A DNA stretch of 64,000 bases, from the NCBI RefSeq assembly GCF_009799925.1, contig NZ_WELK01000001.1:434001-498000 (forward strand), given 5' to 3'. Numbering within the stretch: position 1 is the first letter of the stretch; each line of letters opens with the position of its first letter. Position numbers and translations under genes: made by a program. This document shows positions 59,079 through 64,000 of this stretch, piece by piece. This stretch comes from Pseudomonas sp. R-28-1W-6. GTDB taxonomy: Bacteria; Pseudomonadota; Gammaproteobacteria; Pseudomonadales; Pseudomonadaceae. Below the pieces are notes generated by a model that was not told where the DNA came from, ran no database searches, and saw nothing but the letters and a program-made list of their open reading frames with translations.

Positions 59079-60203
59079 ATGCAGATTCGTAGCGACTTCG
59101 ACAGCGGCAATATCCAGGTGCTGGACGCCAGCAACCCGCAGCAGGTGCGTCTGGCGATCCGCAAGGACTTCGCCAGCGAGCACTTCCAGTGGTTCCACTT
59201 CCTCGCCGAGGGCCTGCTGCCCGGCCAGCGCCACGGCTTCAGCCTGGTCAACGCGCCGCAGTCCAGCTACAAGAACGCCTGGAGCGGCTACCAGGCGGTG
59301 GCCAGCTACGACGGGGTGGACTGGTTCCGCGTGCCGACCCGCTATGACGAGGGTGGCCTGCACTTCGAGCTGCTCGCCGAGCAGGCCCAGGCCTATTTCG
59401 CCTACTTCGAACCCTACCGCCGCGCGCGCCACGCCCAGCTGCTGGTGCGCGCCCTGGCCCTGGCCAACGTCGAGCTGCTGGCCTGCGGCAGCAGCCTGCA
59501 GGGCCGCGAGCTGCCGCTGCTGCGGGTGCGCGGCACGGCCGCCGCGCCGCGCAGGATCTGGCTGATCGCCCAGCAGCATCCGGGCGAACACATGGCCGAG
59601 TGGTTCATGGAGGGGCTGATCGAGCGGCTGGAGCAGGCCGATGAGGAACTGCGCGGGCTGCTGGCCCAGGCCGACCTGTACCTGGTGCCGCACATGAACC
59701 CGGACGGCGCCTTCCTCGGCAACCTGCGCACCAATGCCGCCGGCCAGGATCTCAACCGCGCCTGGCAGGCACCCAGCGCCGCGCTCAGCCCGGAAGTGCT
59801 GTTCGTCCAGCAGCAGATGGCCGCCCACGGCGTCGACTGCTTCCTGGATATCCACGGCGACGAGGAAATCCCCTACGTGTTCACCGCCGGCTGCGAAGGC
59901 AACCCCGGCTTCACGGCGCGCCTGGACGCGCTGGAGCAGGAGTTCCGCCAGCGCCTGATGGCCTGCGGCGAGTTTCAGGTGGAGCACGGCTACCCGCGTG
60001 ACGAGCCGGGCCACGCCAACCTGGCACTGGCCTGCAACTGGGTCGGGCAGGCCTACGACTGCCTGGCCTTTACGGTGGAGATGCCGTTCAAGGACCACGA
60101 CCTCAGCCCCGATCCGCGCACCGGCTGGAACGGTGCGCGCAGCAAGGGCTTGGCGCGCGCCGTGTTCAGCGTGCTGGCGGCGATGGTGAGCAAGTTGCGC
60201 TGA
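59079..60203 (+). CDS. M14 zinc carboxypeptidase, cytosolic-carboxypeptidase-like
   Basis: A 374-aa protein without a signal peptide. An N-terminal beta-sandwich (residues 1-125, MQIRSDFDSGNIQVLDAS, FHFLAEGLLPGQRHGFSLVN, AYFAYFEPY) precedes the M14 catalytic domain, the layout of the cytosolic carboxypeptidase (CCP/Nna1) group. Zinc ligands are H167-P-G-E170 and H259 (LDIHGDEE), and the catalytic glutamate is E334 (TVEMPFKD). NPDGAFLGNLRTNAAGQDLNRAW is the substrate loop. The eukaryotic relatives trim glutamate tails; the bacterial substrate is unknown. It is divergent from the polyamine cluster. Confidence 0.88.
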   Translation: MQIRSDFDSGNIQVLDASNPQQVRLAIRKDFASEHFQWFHFLAEGLLPGQRHGFSLVNAPQSSYKNAWSGYQAVASYDGVDWFRVPTRYDEGGLHFELLAEQAQAYFAYFEPYRRARHAQLLVRALALANVELLACGSSLQGRELPLLRVRGTAAAPRRIWLIAQQHPGEHMAEWFMEGLIERLEQADEELRGLLAQADLYLVPHMNPDGAFLGNLRTNAAGQDLNRAWQAPSAALSPEVLFVQQQMAAHGVDCFLDIHGDEEIPYVFTAGCEGNPGFTARLDALEQEFRQRLMACGEFQVEHGYPRDEPGHANLALACNWVGQAYDCLAFTVEMPFKDHDLSPDPRTGWNGARSKGLARAVFSVLAAMVSKLR

Positions 60204-60303
60204 AGGCTTGGCCGAATCGCACTGCAATCAGTCGTCTCCGACGCCTGCAATGCGCCGCGTCCGATGCTGCAATCGGGACGACTCCCGCAACGAGCGTCCC
60301 GCC

Positions 60304-61284
60304 ATGTCCGAGACCCGCACCCGCATCGCCGATATCCTCAGCCGTGACGAGATCAGGGCGCTCACCGAGCGCTCCGACTGGCGCGGCGGCTGGGCCGTGG
60401 CCTCGACCTGGGGCGTGCTGGCGCTGACCTTCGCCGCCCTGGCCTGGGCCCAGGCACATCTGCCGCTGTGGGCCTTCGCCCTGGCCCTGCCGCTTGGTCT
60501 CGCCGTCATCGCCGGGCGCCAGCTGTGCCTGGCCATACTGCAGCACGACGCGGCCCACGGCACTCTGTTCAAGAGCAAGTGGGGCAACGACGTGCTGGCC
60601 GACTGGCTGTGCGCGCGGCCGGTGTGGAACGAGTTGCACAAGTACCGGCCCTACCACCTGGTGCACCACGCCAAGACTTCCAGCGCGCAGGATCCGGACC
60701 TGTCGCTGGTGGCCGGCTTCCCGGCCACCCGCGTCTCGCTGGCGCGCAAACTGGCCCGCGACCTGTTCGGCGTCACCGGGCTGAAGTTCGTCCTCGGCCG
60801 GGTGCTGATGGATGCCGGCGTGCTCAAGTGGACGGTGGCCAACGACGTGCAGCGCCTGCCCCAGGAGGGGCGGCGCTGGTGGGACTATCCGCTGTGCTTC
60901 CTGGGCAACGCCGCCGGCATGCTGCTGACCAACGGCCTGTTGCTGGCCGCGCTCTGGGCCTGCGGCGAGGCCTGGCTGTATGGTATCTGGGCGCTGGCCT
61001 ATGTCACGCCCTTCCCGCTGTTCATCCGCATCCGTTCCATGGCCGAGCACGCCTGCCTGGAACCCAGTCGCGACACCCTGCGCAACACCCGCACCACCCG
61101 CGCCGGCTGGCTGGCTCGTGCCTTCGTCGCGCCGATCCGGGTCAACTACCACATCGAGCACCACCTGATGGCCTCGGTGCCCTACTTCCGCCTGCCGCAG
61201 CTGCACACGCTGCTGCGCCAGCGCGGCCTGGTGGCCGAACCACCGAGCTACTGGCAGGTGCTGGCGCTGGTCAGCGGGCGCTAG
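60304..61284 (+). CDS. Membrane fatty acid desaturase-type protein
   Basis: Predicted di-iron desaturase or hydroxylase. The 326-aa protein has four or more membrane helices and three histidine boxes: QHDAAHG, HLVHHAKT and NYHIEHH. The last has the form common in acyl-lipid desaturases. The start is MSETRTRIADILSRDEI; an upstream ATG 32 codons earlier adds an unlikely Cys/Arg-rich tail. It ends tail-to-tail with a small minus-strand gene, sharing CTAG. Substrate and position specificity cannot be read from the sequence. Confidence 0.85.
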   Translation: MSETRTRIADILSRDEIRALTERSDWRGGWAVASTWGVLALTFAALAWAQAHLPLWAFALALPLGLAVIAGRQLCLAILQHDAAHGTLFKSKWGNDVLADWLCARPVWNELHKYRPYHLVHHAKTSSAQDPDLSLVAGFPATRVSLARKLARDLFGVTGLKFVLGRVLMDAGVLKWTVANDVQRLPQEGRRWWDYPLCFLGNAAGMLLTNGLLLAALWACGEAWLYGIWALAYVTPFPLFIRIRSMAEHACLEPSRDTLRNTRTTRAGWLARAFVAPIRVNYHIEHHLMASVPYFRLPQLHTLLRQRGLVAEPPSYWQVLALVSGR

Positions 61285-61520
61285 ATATCGACCCCCGGCT
61301 TCCAGCCCTTCTGGTTGCCGGAGCGGCGATCCTGACCACTGCGCCGGTCGGCCTCGAAGCGCACGGTCTGGCGCCGCTCGCCGTTCTTGCGGCGTTCGCC
61401 CTGGTGGTTGTCGCGGGTGTCGATGGGGAAGCTGGCCTTCTGCCTGGGCGCATTCGGCGGCGGGGAGGACTCTTCCAGGGGCTCCAGGCTGAGTTCGAGA
61501 GGGGGGAGCTCGTCGTTCAT
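61281..61520 (-). CDS. Small arginine-rich hypothetical protein (79 aa)
   Basis: Unrecognised. The acidic, proline-rich N-terminal half (MNDELPPLELSLEPLEESSPPP) is followed by a basic half with near-repeated units GERRKNGERRQT and DRRSGQDRRSGNQ. It is probably disordered and could bind nucleic acid or membrane, but no fold is visible. GGAGG six bases before the ATG supports real translation. The stop overlaps the stop of the convergent desaturase gene by 4 nt. A long hairpin lies just upstream. Confidence 0.65.
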   Translation of the reverse strand: MNDELPPLELSLEPLEESSPPPNAPRQKASFPIDTRDNHQGERRKNGERRQTVRFEADRRSGQDRRSGNQKGWKPGVDI

Positions 61521-61532
61521 GCTACGCCTCCA

Positions 61533-61575
61533 GCCTCCGCCGCTCGCCCGGGGAGGGCGAACGGCTGGCGGAGGC
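61533..61575 (-). other. Long hairpin between the siderophore receptor and the 79-aa gene
   Basis: A 9-bp stem GCCTCCGCC/GGCGGAGGC (61533-61541 and 61567-61575) and an inner 6-bp stem TCGCCC/GGGCGA are separated by a small internal loop. No U-run follows. It could end or stabilise the receptor message, or lie in the 5' leader of the small gene. Confidence 0.5.
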
Positions 61576-61678
61576 CATCACCGCTCAGGCTAGACAGGCG
61601 CCATCGGGGCCGCCATGTCGTTCGTCCGGATGGGCGGGCCGGCTGTAGCCTGCCCTCGCCTGCTGGCGGTGCTGAGAC

Positions 61679-63784
61679 TCAGAAGCGGTAGTTGGCGCTC
61701 AGCTCCAGGGTGCGCGGCGCGCCGGGGGTGATCAGGTCAACCGAGCCGTGGGCGGAGGCGTAGTAGTCCTTGTTGGTCAGGTTGCTCAGGCGCAGCGCGG
61801 CGTCCCAGCTCGGCTCGTTGTACAGCAGGGCGGCGTCGAAGGTGGTGTAGCCGGGCATCACCGTCACGTTGTCCAGCGCGGTGTAGCGTTCGTCGACGTA
61901 GTTGGCACCCATGCCCAGGCGCCAGCGCGGGGCCAGCTGGCGCACCAGCCAGAGGTTGGCGCTGTTGCGCGGGGTCAGGCTCGGCGTCTGGCCTTCGTTG
62001 GCCACACCGTTGGTCTTGCTGTTGGATTTGGTGATCTCGGCGTCGAGGTAGGCGTAGCCGCCGTAGACCTGCCACTTGTCGGTCAGCTCGCCGCTGAAGG
62101 TGGCCTCGAAGCCATCGGTGCGCTGCTCCCCGGCGAGGACCAGCAGGGCCGGGTTGGCCGGGTCAGTGGTCTTCATGTTGGTGCGCTCGAGGCGAAACAC
62201 CGCCGCGGTGAGCGACAGGCGGCCGTCGAACAGCTCCCACTTGCTGCCCAGCTCGTAGTTGGTGGTCTCCTCCGGCTCCAGGCCGGCATTGGCCGCGCTG
62301 ACGGCGAACACTTCGCCCGAGGGCTGGTAGCCGCGGCTGACCGAGACGTAGTAGGACTGCACCTGGTCGGGCTGGTAGACCAGGCCGGCGCGTGGGCTCC
62401 AGGTCTTGTCGGTGCGGTCGAGATCGACGTTGGCCGCGCGCTCGTCGTCGTACTCCTGGCCGAAGATGTCGTAGCGCACGCCCAGCAGGGCCTTCCACTG
62501 TGCATTCAGCTCGATCAGGTCCTGCACGTAGAAGCCGGCAGTTTCCTGGAAGTTGGTGCCCTTGGTGGACAGGGTGCTGGCGTGCTCCGGCACGACGACC
62601 AGGGCGTCGCGATACACCGGCACCTGGGCCACATTGTTCTGGCTGAATACCCGCTGGTGCTTGTCCTGATGGCCCAGCTCGACGCCATACAGCAGGCTGT
62701 GCTGCAGGCCGGCCAGCCGGACCTGCTGCTTCAGCTCGGTCTGGTTGAAGATGCCGTATTCGTCGCGGGCGACGTTGCCGCGGTTCAGCTTGACCAGCAG
62801 CTCGCCGTTCGGCGCGGTGACGAAGCGTTTCGCGCCGGAGTCGGCCAGGGTGTTGTTGCGGTCCAGGTCGTAGCGGTAGTAACGGGTGTTGTTGCTCAGG
62901 CTGAGATCGTCGTCGATCTGGTAGTCGACACCGGCCGTGAGGGTGAATACCTCGCTGCGTGCATAGTCCTGATCCGGGTCGCCGGAACCGAAGCGCTTGT
63001 CGCGGTCGACATCCACCGGGCGGCCGTCACGGGCGGGGATGCCGAAGTCGATCAGGCGCTGGTCATACAGGTAGGTGGCGCCGAGGTTCAGCTCCAGGTC
63101 GTCGGACAGGCGGAAGTAGGCCGACGGCGCGATGGCCTTGCGGTCGGTGTAGCCGTCGTCGCGGAAGGTGTCGCTGTCCTCCAGCGCGCCAGTGATGCGC
63201 AAGGCCTTGTCGCCCTGCTGCTGGTCGGCCCAGCCGGCATCGAACTGGGTGCGGCGCTGGCCTTCGCTGTCGAAGCTGACGCCGACTTCCTGTTGCGGGG
63301 CGAAATTCGGCTTCTTGCTGACGTTGTTGATCAGCCCGCCGGAGGAGCCGCGACCGTAGAGCACGGCGGCCGGACCCTTGATCACCTCGACCCGCTCGAT
63401 GTTGGACAGGTCGCGGAAGTACAGGGCGTCGTCGCGGAAGCCGTCGACGAAGATGTCGCCGATGGCGCTGAAGCCGCGGATGGTGACCTGGTCGCGCTGG
63501 CCGTCGCCGTTGGACAGGCCGATGCCGGGCACGTTCTTCAGCACGTCCTCCATGGATTGGGCGCCCTGATCCTTGATCACGCTCGCGGGTATAACGTTCA
63601 CCGTCTGCGGGATGTCGCGCAGCGGGGCATCGATCTTCAGCGCCCCCTTGCTCTCGGTGGCCTGGTAGCTCTGTTGGGCATAGTCGCCTTGGATGGTGGT
63701 GGCCGGCAGGGTCGCGGCTGACAGGGCGGGAGCAACGAGTAGGCCGACCAGTGGCAGGGTCGAGGGGATGCGTGAGAAAGTCAC
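61679..63784 (-). CDS. TonB-dependent siderophore receptor
   Basis: Outer-membrane ferric-siderophore importer. The 701-aa protein has a signal peptide (to about residue 23, LVAPALSAATL), a plug domain (DIPQTVNVIPASVIKDQGAQSMEDVLKNVPG, VTIRGF, VDGFRDDALYFRDLSNIERVEVIKGPAAVLYGRGSSGGLIN) and a 22-strand barrel ending in NYRF with terminal Phe. There is no N-terminal signalling domain, so control is not by a FecR-type sigma system. The start codon is GTG, with GGAG seven bases upstream. It resembles catecholate or hydroxamate receptors such as Fiu and FhuA; the ligand is not assignable. Confidence 0.92.
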   Translation of the reverse strand: MTFSRIPSTLPLVGLLVAPALSAATLPATTIQGDYAQQSYQATESKGALKIDAPLRDIPQTVNVIPASVIKDQGAQSMEDVLKNVPGIGLSNGDGQRDQVTIRGFSAIGDIFVDGFRDDALYFRDLSNIERVEVIKGPAAVLYGRGSSGGLINNVSKKPNFAPQQEVGVSFDSEGQRRTQFDAGWADQQQGDKALRITGALEDSDTFRDDGYTDRKAIAPSAYFRLSDDLELNLGATYLYDQRLIDFGIPARDGRPVDVDRDKRFGSGDPDQDYARSEVFTLTAGVDYQIDDDLSLSNNTRYYRYDLDRNNTLADSGAKRFVTAPNGELLVKLNRGNVARDEYGIFNQTELKQQVRLAGLQHSLLYGVELGHQDKHQRVFSQNNVAQVPVYRDALVVVPEHASTLSTKGTNFQETAGFYVQDLIELNAQWKALLGVRYDIFGQEYDDERAANVDLDRTDKTWSPRAGLVYQPDQVQSYYVSVSRGYQPSGEVFAVSAANAGLEPEETTNYELGSKWELFDGRLSLTAAVFRLERTNMKTTDPANPALLVLAGEQRTDGFEATFSGELTDKWQVYGGYAYLDAEITKSNSKTNGVANEGQTPSLTPRNSANLWLVRQLAPRWRLGMGANYVDERYTALDNVTVMPGYTTFDAALLYNEPSWDAALRLSNLTNKDYYASAHGSVDLITPGAPRTLELSANYRF

Positions 63785-63794
63785 CAGAAAGCTC

Positions 63795-63840
63795 CATTTG
63801 CAAATTATTTGTAAATGGTAACAATTCTTATAATTATTGC
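63795..63840. promoter_or_regulatory. AT-rich palindrome and possible Fur site upstream of the receptor
   Basis: CATTTGCAAAT (63795-63805) and ATTTGTAAATG (63807-63817) are inverses with one mismatch around a single central T. An adjacent AT-rich stretch (63821-63840, with AATTATAAGAATTG on the minus strand) partly resembles Fur hexamer repeats. Iron repression is expected for such a receptor but the match is weak. Confidence 0.4.
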
Positions 63841-63896
63841 GAAGAGCTATATCACGGCGAATTTTCTGCCGGTCAGGTTCAGAGTGAAGGGCAGAA

Positions 63897-63931
63897 AAAA
63901 GCCGCTGCCTGCGCGAGCAGGACAGCGGCTT
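63897..63931 (-). terminator. Terminator of the gene entering from the right edge
   Basis: AAGCCGCTG and CAGCGGCTT form a 9-bp stem (63899-63907 and 63923-63931), extended by CCTGC/GCAGG around a bulged base, and followed on the minus strand by TTTTTTC. Confidence 0.8.
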
Positions 63932-63947
63932 CGGGGCGCGGGATGGC

Positions 63948-64000
63948 TTAGCGGCGCGCGGCGCGCACGCCCTCGGCCAGCTGGCGGCACAGGCCGAGCA
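63948..64000 (-). CDS. 3' end of a gene cut by the window edge
   Basis: The last 16 codons read LGLCRQLAEGVRAARR and then TAA on the minus strand, followed 16 nt later by a strong terminator. The length and codon use look coding, but the product cannot be named from this tail. Confidence 0.6.
   Translation of the reverse strand, partial: LGLCRQLAEGVRAARR

Overview
The window is the replication-origin region of a high-GC Pseudomonas chromosome. The evidence is the gene order: atpIBEFHAGDC, parB-parA-rsmG-mnmG, mnmE, yidC-yidD-rnpA-rpmH, oriC, dnaA-dnaN-recF-gyrB, and further right gmhB, glyS-glyQ, tag, a lauroyltransferase gene, PilZ, trkA-rsmB-fmt-def, a LysM gene, dprA-tsaC, qor, hemF-aroE. 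This is the order known from the Pseudomonas dnaA region. ParB-type parS sites lie inside recF. The species cannot be fixed by reading alone.

Layout. 1-2.93 kb: a large predicted secreted hydrolase or toxin and a small exported partner, abutting the Tn7 target at the 3' end of glmS. 2.95-7.1 kb: amino-sugar genes glmS, glmR, glmU. 7.2-14.4 kb: the complete F1Fo ATP synthase operon, with perfect tetraloop hairpins between several cistrons. 14.5-18.7 kb: chromosome segregation (ParAB) and tRNA/rRNA modification. 18.7-19.15 kb: a DnaA-box-rich intergenic region that is colinear with oriC. 19.15-23.06 kb: mnmE, yidC, yidD, rnpA, rpmH. 23.06-23.58 kb: oriC. 23.58-29.7 kb: dnaA, dnaN, recF, gyrB. 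29.8-36.9 kb: a diguanylate cyclase and a six-gene phospholipid-type operon resembling E. coli ynbABCD, placed between gyrB and the lysophosphatidate acyltransferase gene that is its neighbour in P. aeruginosa. 37.1-53.8 kb: conserved housekeeping genes. 53.8-64 kb: a more variable segment with a flavin reductase-like protein, a PBP7-type endopeptidase, a gamma-glutamyl-polyamine catabolic cluster with its regulator, a cytosolic-carboxypeptidase-like M14 peptidase, a fatty-acid desaturase, a TonB-dependent siderophore receptor, and the 3' tail of one further gene.

Most worth a second look: (1) two paralogous origin-like regions with matched DnaA-box spacing; (2) palindromic repeats whose terminal TAG is the stop codon of glmU, tsaC, qor and a TPR gene; (3) hairpins after atpB, atpE, atpA and atpD, two with GCAA loops; (4) the poorly characterised lipid operon, whose CDP-alcohol transferase has Asn at two positions of the Asp motif; (5) the effector-like/immunity-like pair at attTn7.

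Limits: functions come from motif and family recognition and gene order, without database search. Promoters, operators and hairpins were found by eye. No tRNA, rRNA, CRISPR array, insertion sequence or prophage was seen.
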